The notes under the pieces were generated by a model, which saw nothing but the letters and a program-made list of their open reading frames with translations, searched no databases and had not been told where the DNA came from. Positions 15,489 through 23,661 of a stretch of 64,000 nucleotides of DNA are shown in pieces. Both the position numbers and the translations under genes were made by a program. Numbering within the stretch: the first letter of the stretch is position 1; each line of letters opens with the position of its first letter. This DNA comes from a virus, in IMG/VR virus record IMGVR_UViG_3300021964_000024, positions 41,815-105,814 of that record. One strand, given 5' to 3'.

Positions 15489-17198
15489 TTATATTTTCCT
15501 ATAATTGAGTTTTTGTTTCTTGTATTTAGCAATTATGCTACCGTAAGTAGATACGTCCGAATGATTTAGTACAGGTGGGTCGCCTGAGTATACACGATTC
15601 AAATCGTATCCTAGTTGACTGTACCAACCCATATGCCAACCACTCTGACTCTCTGGTTTCTTTCTTAGTTTGATCCTGTCAGAAGTAAACTCTGCACACC
15701 AAGTAATCATGTCAACTTCGTCATAGTCTTTACTAGGATGAACCCATACTTGTTGGAAAGTCTTGTCTTGACGATCTTTTGAGTCCTCTTCGAATAGTTT
15801 TTTCTTAGCTTTATCACTTATGTTGTCTACCAGTGATTGTATGTCAACATTGTCTGGTAAGACTCCATGTTTTCTCCACACGAAATCATAGAATCCTATG
15901 GTTGCCCGATCAATTATATTTTTTGATCTGAAACTATATCCCCACTTTTTAGGATTCGATTCTATCTCTGATACAGCGTCAATCCCATCGTGACCTACAT
16001 GCTGTGATATGTATAACGAATGTATAGTTACCTGATTCTTCCAATATCTATTCAACCAATCTGCAGTGTTATCCAAAGTCTCAAACGTCTCGTGAGGTAA
16101 TCCTGCTATCATTGACAGGGTTCCGTTATAGTGGTTGCCTGGCAACTTGTTCTTACGGAAGTATTCCTCTCCTTGTAGAAGACCTTCTTGTATGATCAGA
16201 GGCGACATACCTTTCCGTATTGATTTAGCAGAAGCGTGATTGAAAGACTCAAGACCCATTGAATGACTTGTGAATCCCATGGTGATCATGTTGTCCCAGT
16301 CTTCTCTGGATCGTTTTACAAACAAGTCTCCTCGAATGAATCCATGAAACTGTGGTTGAAAGTCTAGTCGTTTAGTTGCGTTTGCAAACTTCTCAATTTT
16401 TTCTGATCTATCGTTGCATGTCTCATCTGCCAATAGGTAACGAGTTACTCCCCACTTGTCATAGTTCTCCCTGAGTTCTTCTTCGAAGTCTTCCGCATCT
16501 CTTGTGTGATCACCCTTGACTCCCAGTGGAGCGTAGTCGCAGAACGAACATTTAAACATACACCCTCTTGACAGTTCTGTGGTCAACACTTCATTCGATC
16601 TTATAAAGTCCCTCTCTTCGTATGAAGTCTTTGCCTTCCTATGCGGATAGGCAGGATAGTCTCTAAAACAGTCAATGATTGTATACTCACGATGCAGTGA
16701 TCCATCTATTGATTGAAAAGGATTGAACACCCTTTTTACTTTAGGTTCAGGTGCATCACCTGCAAGATAATCGCACAGTGCAACAATCCCATGTTCACCA
16801 TTACCGATACAATAGTAGTCAACGTTTCTGTGTCGTATCACATTGACCAGTTTGTTAGCACCCACCACGGTCTTGATGTGGGGATACTTGTTCTTAATAT
16901 AAGACAGGATCTCGTTTTGTTTCTGAACGATTTCACCTTCACCATGTATTGAGTACGTAAAGAAAGTGCTAAACCCGATCCATTTGGTGTGACTACTCAC
17001 TCGACTGTCTACAAAGTCTTTGAGTTCTTGCACACCCCATGCACTGAAGAAGTCTAAGACTTCTACGTCCCAGTCTCTTGTCTTCCTTATATGAGATGCA
17101 ATTCTGTGAGCACCATGACCACGAACCGCAACTTCTATTCCAGTGTATCCAACTGGATACATCACATCTGCTCCAGTTAGGATAAGAGCATGATTCAT
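15489..17198 (-). CDS. Radical SAM protein with B12-binding-like N-terminal domain
   Basis: 569 residues. An N-terminal Rossmann-like domain (WIGFSTFFTYS, TVVGANKLVN, YCIGNGEHG) is arranged like cobalamin-binding domains of B12 radical SAM enzymes but lacks a clear DxHxxG. The radical SAM core starts at RGCMFKCSFCDYAPLG (CxxxCxxC), then YLLADETCN and SMIAGLPHET. Probably a methyltransferase or ring-forming enzyme of the modification cluster; substrate unknown. Confidence 0.85.
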   Translation of the reverse strand: MNHALILTGADVMYPVGYTGIEVAVRGHGAHRIASHIRKTRDWDVEVLDFFSAWGVQELKDFVDSRVSSHTKWIGFSTFFTYSIHGEGEIVQKQNEILSYIKNKYPHIKTVVGANKLVNVIRHRNVDYYCIGNGEHGIVALCDYLAGDAPEPKVKRVFNPFQSIDGSLHREYTIIDCFRDYPAYPHRKAKTSYEERDFIRSNEVLTTELSRGCMFKCSFCDYAPLGVKGDHTRDAEDFEEELRENYDKWGVTRYLLADETCNDRSEKIEKFANATKRLDFQPQFHGFIRGDLFVKRSREDWDNMITMGFTSHSMGLESFNHASAKSIRKGMSPLIIQEGLLQGEEYFRKNKLPGNHYNGTLSMIAGLPHETFETLDNTADWLNRYWKNQVTIHSLYISQHVGHDGIDAVSEIESNPKKWGYSFRSKNIIDRATIGFYDFVWRKHGVLPDNVDIQSLVDNISDKAKKKLFEEDSKDRQDKTFQQVWVHPSKDYDEVDMITWCAEFTSDRIKLRKKPESQSGWHMGWYSQLGYDLNRVYSGDPPVLNHSDVSTYGSIIAKYKKQKLNYRKI

Positions 17199-18310
17199 TT
17201 TAGTTGAAACATCTTTATTTCGTTGTACTTGGTTCTACCCACAGTCTTCCAAGAAGGGTAGGGTTCTATGCACTCTACTTCTTTAAAACAATCTACTTTG
17301 TCCCATCCAGTTTTTGCCCAGAAATTTTCCATAGCAGGAAACGATGCAATAAGATATCCATTAGGTTTCAGACTCTTTACAATTGCAGGTACACATTCAG
17401 CGGTCAACAAACCAAATGCAAATACACCACACATGAAAATTACATCATAGGTCTTAGGTAGTTCACTATAACATATGTCGTGTTGAGTCACACTCTTATA
17501 GAACGGACGTGATTGATTACACATGGTTTCGGAGATGTCATACGCATCCCAAGGTGCAACACCATCCGGATAAAGTTCTTTTGCAAGTAGACCACTACCC
17601 TGTCCTATCTCAGCAACATCAAGTTCGTCAAGGTTGAGATCCAACCTGTTAACCAACTCTGCCATCTTTACATGACTGGCACTGTAGAATTGTTTGACGT
17701 TCTGTTCGTAGGATCCCCAGTTATCATAGAGAGATTGAATCTTCTCCATCTGAGGATGGATGTTCGCCTTCGCCTTTTTCTCCATGTAGGTTTCTTTTGG
17801 TAAGGATTGAATTGGAATGTGATTAGAATTTTCTCCGTGCATATTCCAATTGAATCCTATGATAATTTTTCTACCCGTAACAACAGGTGATCTGTGGGGT
17901 AACATAGAAGGGAACAGTACCACACTACCTACTGGCAACTGAAGACCACTACCAAATATCTGAGTCGCTTCTTCGGGTCTATTCAGATCAACCGTAATCA
18001 CTCCAGTTAAATTTGCACCTGTGTGAGTATGTGATGGATAGTCACCACCCTCATTATATGCATGGAACCACATAGATTCGATATTGTAATTCTCGCATCC
18101 CCAAGTCCTACAGTAGTCTTTCAGTATAGGGTGGATCCTTTTCTTAACAAGCTTATAGTAAGGTTTTCTTTCTGGACGAAACTGAGACGGAGAGTCGCTG
18201 ATATCGTAATCAGATTGTGCAGGCCAGTTACTACTAATAGTAACCGTATCTAAAAACTCTTCTCTAAACTCATCGAAGTTCTTTAAGTGGAATACCTGTA
18301 TATAATTCAT
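17195..18310 (-). CDS. Fusion: 2OG-Fe(II) oxygenase-like domain + SAM methyltransferase
   Basis: 371 residues. Residues 1-165 match the 173-aa protein at 10771-11292 (SHTHTGANLTG, FPSMLPHRSP, IIIGFNWNMHG). Residues about 190-370 form a class I methyltransferase: VAEIGQGSGLLAKEL (motif I), YDISETM, YDVIFMCGVFAF (motif IV), LKPNGYLIASFP (motif V/VI). A single frame with no internal stop, so a genuine fusion. Suggests successive hydroxylation and methylation of one substrate (inference). Confidence 0.8.
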   Translation of the reverse strand: MNYIQVFHLKNFDEFREEFLDTVTISSNWPAQSDYDISDSPSQFRPERKPYYKLVKKRIHPILKDYCRTWGCENYNIESMWFHAYNEGGDYPSHTHTGANLTGVITVDLNRPEEATQIFGSGLQLPVGSVVLFPSMLPHRSPVVTGRKIIIGFNWNMHGENSNHIPIQSLPKETYMEKKAKANIHPQMEKIQSLYDNWGSYEQNVKQFYSASHVKMAELVNRLDLNLDELDVAEIGQGSGLLAKELYPDGVAPWDAYDISETMCNQSRPFYKSVTQHDICYSELPKTYDVIFMCGVFAFGLLTAECVPAIVKSLKPNGYLIASFPAMENFWAKTGWDKVDCFKEVECIEPYPSWKTVGRTKYNEIKMFQLK

Positions 18311-18981
18311 CTCATCATTTCTTTGGTCATGATATAGTCACGTACAAAGTCAGACCTCACAATGTCTGCCCAAGTGAATTCTACCATCGTAAATTTTTTC
18401 ATCAATTCTAATATCGCAGTAAACTGATTTACTCCTGCTTTATCCTGCGTCTTAGTAAAGTCAGACTGGTAGTAATCACCACAGAAGATGATTCTACAAT
18501 TATGTCCAACACGAGTAATTATACTATCTAGTTCGTGGAATGTCAAGTTCTGCATCTCATCTACGATGATGATTGAGTCACTGATCGTCGTTCCTCGAAT
18601 GTGTGATGTGGATATGAAATCAATCACTCCGCACTTCGATAGTTTCTCGTATGCACCACGGTCTTCAAACAACTCAGTACATATCTGTCGATATGGCCCC
18701 GTGTATGCATCTATCTTTTCTTCGAGTGTGCCTGGCAGAAAACCGATCTCTCGTGTAGGTACGATGGATCTGACAATGGTAACGTTCTCGAAAGTATTGC
18801 CCTTGTCAAGGGTATCTTCTAGTGCAAGGTACATTGCAAGAAAGGTCTTACCTGATCCTGCAGTACCAGACATAACTATATGGTTACCTTCGTCCCATGC
18901 TTTGAAAACAACTTCCTGAGACATAGTAAGAGGTTCAATCGTCCGGAGATGATCGATCTTTAAAATCTGTGGTTTGGTCAT
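18307..18981 (-). CDS. phoH: PhoH-like ATPase
   Basis: 224 residues from ATG 18981 (the longer frame begins with GTG deep in the upstream gene). GTAGSGKT is Walker A, IIIVDEMQN Walker B, and IIFCGDYYQSDF the sensor block. Common in marine T4-like phages; exact role (RNA/DNA helicase-like activity) unresolved. No Pho box found. Confidence 0.93.
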   Translation of the reverse strand: MTKPQILKIDHLRTIEPLTMSQEVVFKAWDEGNHIVMSGTAGSGKTFLAMYLALEDTLDKGNTFENVTIVRSIVPTREIGFLPGTLEEKIDAYTGPYRQICTELFEDRGAYEKLSKCGVIDFISTSHIRGTTISDSIIIVDEMQNLTFHELDSIITRVGHNCRIIFCGDYYQSDFTKTQDKAGVNQFTAILELMKKFTMVEFTWADIVRSDFVRDYIMTKEMMR

Positions 18982-18985
18982 TTGA

Positions 18986-19222
18986 TTAGGTCTTAATCGT
19001 ATTCCCTCTACCGGATCCTTTTTTGATTCGGTTAAGGTGGTCTTTCCATCCGTCACCTGCCGTACTCAATGCGGATTTACCGGCAGACACAAGAGCAGGG
19101 GTGCTCATAAAGTGTCGGGTTAAATGTGGGTTATCCTTTAAGAAGTTATCGTAGTCTGCGATCTTTACATTCACTTCTATAACTTCATCGGTCTCTTTGT
19201 TTTTAAAATCATAAATCGGCAT
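18986..19222 (-). CDS. Conserved phage protein, FmdB-like start without Cys
   Basis: 78 residues. MPIYDFKNKETDEVIEV resembles the start of FmdB-type zinc ribbons but no cysteines are present. The tail KDHLNRIKKGSGRGNT is basic and Gly-rich. SD AGGACATATT. Often beside phoH in T4-like marine phages, to my knowledge. Function unknown. Confidence 0.75.
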   Translation of the reverse strand: MPIYDFKNKETDEVIEVNVKIADYDNFLKDNPHLTRHFMSTPALVSAGKSALSTAGDGWKDHLNRIKKGSGRGNTIKT

Positions 19223-19242
19223 AATATGTCCTTTCCATACGA

Positions 19243-19262
19243 CACCCCGCTTAAGCGGGGTG
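19243..19262. other. Perfect 20-bp GC-rich palindrome
   Basis: CACCCCGC-TTAA-GCGGGGTG, 8-bp stem, in the short gap between two minus-strand genes. No T-run on either side, so more likely an RNA processing or mRNA-stability hairpin, or a pause site, than an intrinsic terminator. Confidence 0.7.
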
Positions 19263-19278
19263 AAGAGATATGGATCAC

Positions 19279-19446
19279 CTACCTTAGTTGAGTCACTGTT
19301 TGGTCAACAATTGTTTGATTGAGAAACGCTTGTTTTTTCGTTAATTTGTAAACAAGATCGTCCCGGCCTTTTTTCTTCAACCGTTGGATATAGTGATCCA
19401 ACTCATGACTATCCCTTTTAAGTCTTTCTAATTGTTTTTCTGACAT
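19279..19446 (-). CDS. Small coiled-coil protein, 55 aa
   Basis: MSEKQLERLKRDSHELDHYI at the start, charged and helical throughout. SD TGAGGTG, spacer 3. Resembles short regulatory coiled coils but has no recognisable family. Lies just upstream of the GC palindrome. Confidence 0.65.
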   Translation of the reverse strand: MSEKQLERLKRDSHELDHYIQRLKKKGRDDLVYKLTKKQAFLNQTIVDQTVTQLR

Positions 19447-19477
19447 CAACACCTCATATGTTTGTTAATCGGAATGG

Positions 19478-19912
19478 TTAGGTTTTTATTAGGTTTGGAA
19501 AGGTCTCCTCCGTTAGTTTTTTAGTTAAGTATTTCACTGGTGGTTGCTTATTCACCATTGACAAAACGAGTTCCGCATCTGCGGGATGGATTGCTTCCAA
19601 CAATCGGATGAACATGTTCTCCCTTTTGTACGCTGGCATGTTATCGCCGGGCCCGCCTTTCACAAAGTATCCAAACTCTTTGTGTTTTTTCAGTAGGGTA
19701 GAGGGAACAGATTCCTCCCGATTAGGAGTGAATGGGGGTTTTCCTTCGGGGAGAAGGAATTGTAGAGAGTCATCAAATGTGCCTCTCAGTATGTCTTTAA
19801 ATGCAGGAACGTCTGCGTACTTCAATAGTACTTCCTTCCTTTTCGCTTTACTTGTTTGTTGTTCAAATTCTTCAAAGATCTCGAAGACCTGTTTCACAGT
19901 ATAGTGTACCAT
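19478..19912 (-). CDS. Conserved T4-like protein (DUF6433-like)
   Basis: 144 residues. VKQVFEIFEEFEQQTSKAKR and KEVLLKYADVPAFKDILRG fit a small conserved family found in T4-like phages. Predicted helical. Preceded by a strong terminator (19980-20011), so it probably has its own promoter in 19920-19975, where I see only weak -10-like TATACAT. Confidence 0.75.
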   Translation of the reverse strand: MVHYTVKQVFEIFEEFEQQTSKAKRKEVLLKYADVPAFKDILRGTFDDSLQFLLPEGKPPFTPNREESVPSTLLKKHKEFGYFVKGGPGDNMPAYKRENMFIRLLEAIHPADAELVLSMVNKQPPVKYLTKKLTEETFPNLIKT

Positions 19913-19979
19913 ATTATTTCACCTTTAATGTATATAGGGTTTTGAGGTTGTCTAATGTATATATTCCTCAAATAAAATT

Positions 19980-20011
19980 AAAAAAAACCCACCACCCCGA
20001 AGGATGATGGG
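19980..20011 (-). terminator. Rho-independent terminator with UUCG loop
   Basis: Minus strand: a 10-pair stem CCCATCATCC / GGGTGGTGGG (three pairs are G-T) closed by TTCG, followed by eight T. Ends the unit containing the 20058-20198 and 20216-20761 genes. Confidence 0.9.
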
Positions 20012-20057
20012 AAAGGGGGTTCATCAACTATCCATAGGAATCATTACCAATTTTCGT

Positions 20058-20198
20058 CTAGTCAACTTCCCATTCTATCACTTGATAGTTATTCATTCCG
20101 TTCGCTTCTGCATACTCTATCGCAGCTTCCTCACTCTCGAAACACAACTCAGGTAGGAACTCTCCGTTCTCCTCTAAGTAATAAACACAATCATCCAC
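20058..20198 (-). CDS. Small acidic protein, 46 aa
   Basis: GTG start with SD GAGGTG. MDDCVYYLEENGEFLPELC, then SEEAAIEYAEANGMNNYQV: a compact beta-alpha-beta pattern of the kind seen in short phage proteins that carry a sentence-like ESxEEAxxYA helix. No function known. Confidence 0.6.
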   Translation of the reverse strand: MDDCVYYLEENGEFLPELCFESEEAAIEYAEANGMNNYQVIEWEVD

Positions 20199-20215
20199 AA
20201 CACACCTCTAAAAAC

Positions 20216-20761
20216 TCACGCATACCAACTTCGGTAAAAATCCTTTCCTTCTTCCGCAGGACTCGCATATCGAACATCATCGATGTTGATCCCACGACCA
20301 GTGATTCGCTTCTTGAACTCTTGTCCAATGAACGCATCTTTGACAGGGACAACACGGTCACACATGAATCCCTCACTACCATCAATACTTTGAAGAGCAA
20401 TCTCACGAAGGACAACACTCGCACCCTTCTTCTCAACTACTTGGTAGGCATCGACATTAGTCTGTTCCCAACCCCAAGAAGCAACAAAGATATCACCCTC
20501 TTTCACACTCTCCTGTGCCTTGACACGGGCAGCAGCACGAGCAATTTTGCGTTCCTCTTTGACTTTCTTCGCACGTTCAATACCCGCAAGAAACTCTTCA
20601 AGATACTGGTTCATTCGTTCGAAACTACCGAACACATAGTTGAACTCAATCTTGTAACCCAGACGGGCACGAGGTGAAGGACGCACACACATCGCAACAG
20701 GACGTTCCGCATCAACAGTCAACTCAAAACCTTCCGCAGCAAACTTCTCAATAAATTTCAT
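20216..20761 (-). CDS. Hypothetical protein, 181 aa
   Basis: Start MKFIEKFAAEGFELTVD (ATG 20761, SD GGAGATG). Basic coiled stretch RAKKVKEERKIARAAARV, then beta-rich GDIFVASWGWEQTNVDAYQV, possibly an SH3-like fold. Strong promoter 20854-20882 and a roughly 90-base leader with a small TTCG hairpin precede it. Function unknown. Confidence 0.75.
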   Translation of the reverse strand: MKFIEKFAAEGFELTVDAERPVAMCVRPSPRARLGYKIEFNYVFGSFERMNQYLEEFLAGIERAKKVKEERKIARAAARVKAQESVKEGDIFVASWGWEQTNVDAYQVVEKKGASVVLREIALQSIDGSEGFMCDRVVPVKDAFIGQEFKKRITGRGINIDDVRYASPAEEGKDFYRSWYA

Positions 20762-20853
20762 AATCATCTCCAAAACAAAAAGGGGGGGAGAAGCAGTGAA
20801 CCCCGAAGGTTCCTAGTCAATTGTGACACCAGATCTCCCCAATCAACAAAGAC

Positions 20854-20882
20854 ATTATCTCATAGTTATTTCATGGTGTCAA
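20854..20882 (-). promoter_or_regulatory. Sigma-70 early promoter
   Basis: Minus strand TTGACA (20877-20882), 17-base spacer, GATAAT (20854-20859). Upstream are two A-tracts (AAAAAAGTCTAAAAAAAGTG) like those at 46.99 kb. Confidence 0.85.
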
Positions 20883-20915
20883 CACTTTTTTTAGACTTTT
20901 TTGCTATATTAATCA

Positions 20916-21167
20916 CTATTTGACCCACACATGGTTATATCTCTCAGGTAGGTTGTCACAGGTATATGCGTCATCTGGATGATAATTGATCACCTCGACA
21001 CATTCCCCTGTAGAATTAGACATATGAACATCAGGCATATCGATCACACTCAATAACCCCTGTCCCACCGCAGTGAGGTAAATAGTCCCCACTACAACGA
21101 CGAAGATCAACGAGAACCACATCTCGTTAACCTCCATTTGGTGTTTATCTTTTCTTATAGGATTCAT
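20916..21167 (-). CDS. Small membrane-anchored conserved protein
   Basis: 83 residues: one N-terminal membrane helix (about 16-38) and a probably periplasmic Cys-containing domain (STGECVEVINYHPDDAYTC, LPERYNHVWVK) that I recall as widely conserved in cyanophage-type genomes. TAATG overlap with the upstream gene, SD GGAGG. Confidence 0.78.
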   Translation of the reverse strand: MNPIRKDKHQMEVNEMWFSLIFVVVVGTIYLTAVGQGLLSVIDMPDVHMSNSTGECVEVINYHPDDAYTCDNLPERYNHVWVK

Positions 21168-21517
21168 TATGCCTCCACTCTGTCGTGAATTGCAACCGCA
21201 CCGTAGAAAGAACCACCAAGTAGTTTATCACAAAGTCTTGAGAACCTTGAGTCACTCGTACCCGCATAGTTCCCACCGAACATAGTCCACTTGTCTTTCT
21301 TAGACACTGGAATCAATCTGAGGATCTTTCTTCCACCGATTGGTTCTGCCATCACAAGTTCTGCGGCAGGATAGTCCTCGCACGGTTCAAAAGGCCCTTC
21401 TGCGTTCACCACAGTGAAACCCTTTGCGTAAGATGACTCACCACCTGCAGTACAGTCCACGTCACCAAAGAACGAATCAGTCCTGTCCTGCTTGTATATG
21501 TTTACATGAATTCCCAT
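21167..21517 (-). CDS. Hypothetical protein, 116 aa
   Basis: MGIHVNIYKQDRTDSFFGDV at the start, beta-rich, cytoplasmic. First gene of the unit from promoter 21549-21577 with SD GAGG. No family recognised. Confidence 0.7.
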   Translation of the reverse strand: MGIHVNIYKQDRTDSFFGDVDCTAGGESSYAKGFTVVNAEGPFEPCEDYPAAELVMAEPIGGRKILRLIPVSKKDKWTMFGGNYAGTSDSRFSRLCDKLLGGSFYGAVAIHDRVEA

Positions 21518-21532
21518 AATTTACCTCACTTT

Positions 21533-21578
21533 TCTCAATTACAAGGTAATTATCTCATAATCAAAACAAGATGTCAAG
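21533..21578. repeat. 46-bp promoter repeat, copy A
   Basis: Identical over 46 bases to 43870-43915 and nearly identical to 45227-45272. Contains -35, -10 and the first transcribed bases of a strong leftward promoter. Confidence 0.85.
21549..21577 (-). promoter_or_regulatory. Sigma-70 early promoter
   Basis: Minus strand TTGACA (21572-21577), 17-base spacer, GATAAT (21549-21554). The -35 is preceded by CAAAAAACCC as at 14022. Confidence 0.88.
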
Positions 21579-21611
21579 GGTTTTTTGAAAAAAAATTAAA
21601 CTTTTTTTAGA

Positions 21612-22022
21612 TCATTTTGCTATATGTTTCGAGTGGATTTTGCACCCAATGAACTCGTTATAGTAATCATCTTTTAATAGGACATCCCGTTCAAACTGTT
21701 CCTTTGCCTCATAGTAAGAACACTCTCCCTTGGTCTTGCATAGTCTCAGGATCTCACGGTAGTAGTTGTCAACACCTCTTTCCTCTACAAGGGTCTTCAG
21801 ATCCTCTGAGGATCCGTAGTAGGTCTTCCAATCACTTTCTGATATTTTAATACGCTTACGGGTCTTTCCTTTCAATGGCGGGAGTCTCCTGCGACTCCAG
21901 AAGAATTTTTTACCGATATACTTCTTGTTAGATGACCTTTCGGTAATCATGTAGACGAACCCCTGCCACTGAGATAGTTCTTCTTCTGTAGGTTCGAATG
22001 GTACGTTCTGATAATGCCACAT
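21612..22022 (-). CDS. GIY-YIG nuclease-like protein
   Basis: 136 residues. GFVYMITERSSNKKYIGKKF is the GIY-YIG region (G-F-V-Y ... K-Y-I-G), followed by Arg-rich FWSRRRLPP and WKTYYGSSEDLKTLVEE. The family includes Seg-type homing and repair nucleases. Last gene of the nrd operon. Confidence 0.75.
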   Translation of the reverse strand: MWHYQNVPFEPTEEELSQWQGFVYMITERSSNKKYIGKKFFWSRRRLPPLKGKTRKRIKISESDWKTYYGSSEDLKTLVEERGVDNYYREILRLCKTKGECSYYEAKEQFERDVLLKDDYYNEFIGCKIHSKHIAK

Positions 22023-22036
22023 ATTACTATGTAGCT

Positions 22037-22378
22037 TTAGATTACCTCGTTGTTTTCGTCAACCTTAATTTGAGTAGGTTTGGGACACCTGAATCGTGTC
22101 GTAAGATACGTGCACATGTGAACTATGTCGCCTGGCATACACAGTCGAGCGCCTGGCCCCCTTACGGAGATTTCACGGGAACCTCTACCACCTTCGATAA
22201 CGTAGGTAGTCCACCTCTGTCCGTTAGTCTCATTGTAGATATCGATCTGTTCCCATAGTTTGATATTTGCTTCTGACATGAGATCAGGATCTATCGCAAC
22301 AGATCCTTCGTAGTCTAACTGTGTATCGGTGACAGTGGCACGGTGTATTTTGGATTTTAAATATGTAGATAAGTGCAT
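22037..22378 (-). CDS. panD: Aspartate 1-decarboxylase
   Basis: 113 residues. LKSKIHRATVTDTQLDYEGS includes the conserved Lys10 and the Gly25-Ser26 self-cleavage site that yields the pyruvoyl group; AIDPDLMSEA, GQRWTTYVIEGGRGS and CMPGDIVHMCTY follow the family order. Makes beta-alanine for pantothenate and CoA. Slightly shorter than bacterial PanD (about 126 aa). Sits in the nrd operon with 2-base spacing to its neighbour. Confidence 0.92.
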   Translation of the reverse strand: MHLSTYLKSKIHRATVTDTQLDYEGSVAIDPDLMSEANIKLWEQIDIYNETNGQRWTTYVIEGGRGSREISVRGPGARLCMPGDIVHMCTYLTTRFRCPKPTQIKVDENNEVI

Positions 22379-22380
22379 AA

Positions 22381-22515
22381 TTATGTTAGGTAGTCAATTA
22401 TTTGGATACAGGTGTACTGTAACAACAGAACACTTGCGATTGCAATTACAGGGTAAACACAGTTTGCCAACATAGGGTTCTCGTTTACCCACTCTTCTAT
22501 TTCTTTGTCATTCAT
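22381..22515 (-). CDS. Small membrane protein, 44 aa
   Basis: MNDKEIEEWVNENPMLANCV, then a hydrophobic stretch YPVIAIASVLLLQY. Its ATG overlaps the 3' end of the zinc-ribbon gene. Found by reading the gap between nrdB and panD. No family. Confidence 0.55.
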   Translation of the reverse strand: MNDKEIEEWVNENPMLANCVYPVIAIASVLLLQYTCIQIIDYLT

Positions 22516-22657
22516 CGGAATCTTTCAACTGAACAAGGTCTGAATCAGATCCGCACATCGGACAATGCGCTGGCGGATCGTCATCTTCATGAACAATAAT
22601 AGTAGTCTCTATGTCACAGATCGGACAGTCGTTAACATACTTGAAAGCATCTGTCAT
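22508..22657 (-). CDS. Small zinc-ribbon protein, 49 aa
   Basis: CPIC and CPMCG pairs 21 residues apart form a zinc-ribbon knuckle pair, in an acidic background. ATGA overlap with the nrdB stop. Could be a transcription or redox accessory of the nrd operon; unproven. Confidence 0.65.
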   Translation of the reverse strand: MTDAFKYVNDCPICDIETTIIVHEDDDPPAHCPMCGSDSDLVQLKDSDE

Positions 22658-23661
22658 GCTGCACAACCCGTTCCGTCTAACTCACACATGACTGGTGCGG
22701 GAGCACCTTCTTCTTCCCATCCCCAGTCACCTTCCATTCCGTTTACAGAATACTCAGTGACTCGTTTTTCAAAGAAGTTGTCATGAGACGCACCATTCAA
22801 TACCCAGTCTAACCAAGGTAGTGGATTGTCCTTTTGTCGAAACTTCGGTTTCAATCCTAGTTGAAGTAAACGTCTATCCGCAATGTGACGGATGTATTGT
22901 TTCACTTCTTCCTTCGTTAGACCCTCGACATCATTACCTCTAAATGCAAGTTGAATGAACTTGTCTTCTAGTGCAACAGCAGTCTTTGCCATCTCATAGA
23001 TCTTAGACTTGAGTTCATCGTTTACGATACGTGGATGTTCATCACAGAACTCACGGAACAGCTTTGCGTTACCCTGCACGTGTAGAGACTCATCACGTAT
23101 CGACCACTCAACGATTGTACCCATACCCTTCATCTTACCAAAACGTTGGAAGTTGAGTAACATCACAAAAGAACTGAACAGACTCATACCCTCGTTGAAT
23201 ACTGATTGTGCGAGTGCAAGTGCAAGTCCGGTGTGAGTGTTTGAGTCACCTTCTTTCATGAAGTCAACCTTGTCTGCCATCTCTTTAAACTCAAGAAACT
23301 TGTGGTACTCTTCGTCGGGTAGACCCAGAGTATCATTCAACAGTGCATACGCACGTTGGTGTACTGCTTCTCGACCCGCAAACGATGACAACATGTTACG
23401 GACTTCATTGTTCTTGAATTTTGGAATCAAGAGTTCGTGATAGTTCTCACCCACCTGTACGTCTGACTGAGTAAACAGTCTCAAGATGTGAGTAATGAAC
23501 TCTTTCTCTGATTCAGTTAGTTTGGTTTTCCAGTCCTGTACGTCTTCGGACAGTTCTGCTTCGTCTTCAATCCAGTGCACCTCTTCGTGCTTCTTGGATA
23601 GTTCTACCGCCCATGGATACTTGAACGGTTTGTAAGTTGTACTAAATTCTAATAATGCCAT
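22654..23661 (-). CDS. nrdB: Ribonucleotide reductase small subunit, class I
   Basis: 335 residues. Iron ligands are recognisable in HWIEDEAEL, EKEFITHILRLF, AGREAVHQRAYA and RDESLHVQGN. A plausible radical Tyr lies in REAVHQRAYALL. C-terminal ELDGTGCAA would contact NrdA. SD GAGGGATAA; nrdA ends one base upstream. Provides the radical for reduction of ribonucleotides to dNTP precursors. Confidence 0.95.
   Translation of the reverse strand: MALLEFSTTYKPFKYPWAVELSKKHEEVHWIEDEAELSEDVQDWKTKLTESEKEFITHILRLFTQSDVQVGENYHELLIPKFKNNEVRNMLSSFAGREAVHQRAYALLNDTLGLPDEEYHKFLEFKEMADKVDFMKEGDSNTHTGLALALAQSVFNEGMSLFSSFVMLLNFQRFGKMKGMGTIVEWSIRDESLHVQGNAKLFREFCDEHPRIVNDELKSKIYEMAKTAVALEDKFIQLAFRGNDVEGLTKEEVKQYIRHIADRRLLQLGLKPKFRQKDNPLPWLDWVLNGASHDNFFEKRVTEYSVNGMEGDWGWEEEGAPAPVMCELDGTGCAA

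Noticed and set aside
19243-19262. GC palindrome as intrinsic terminator
   Set aside because: No T-run on either strand after the stem.
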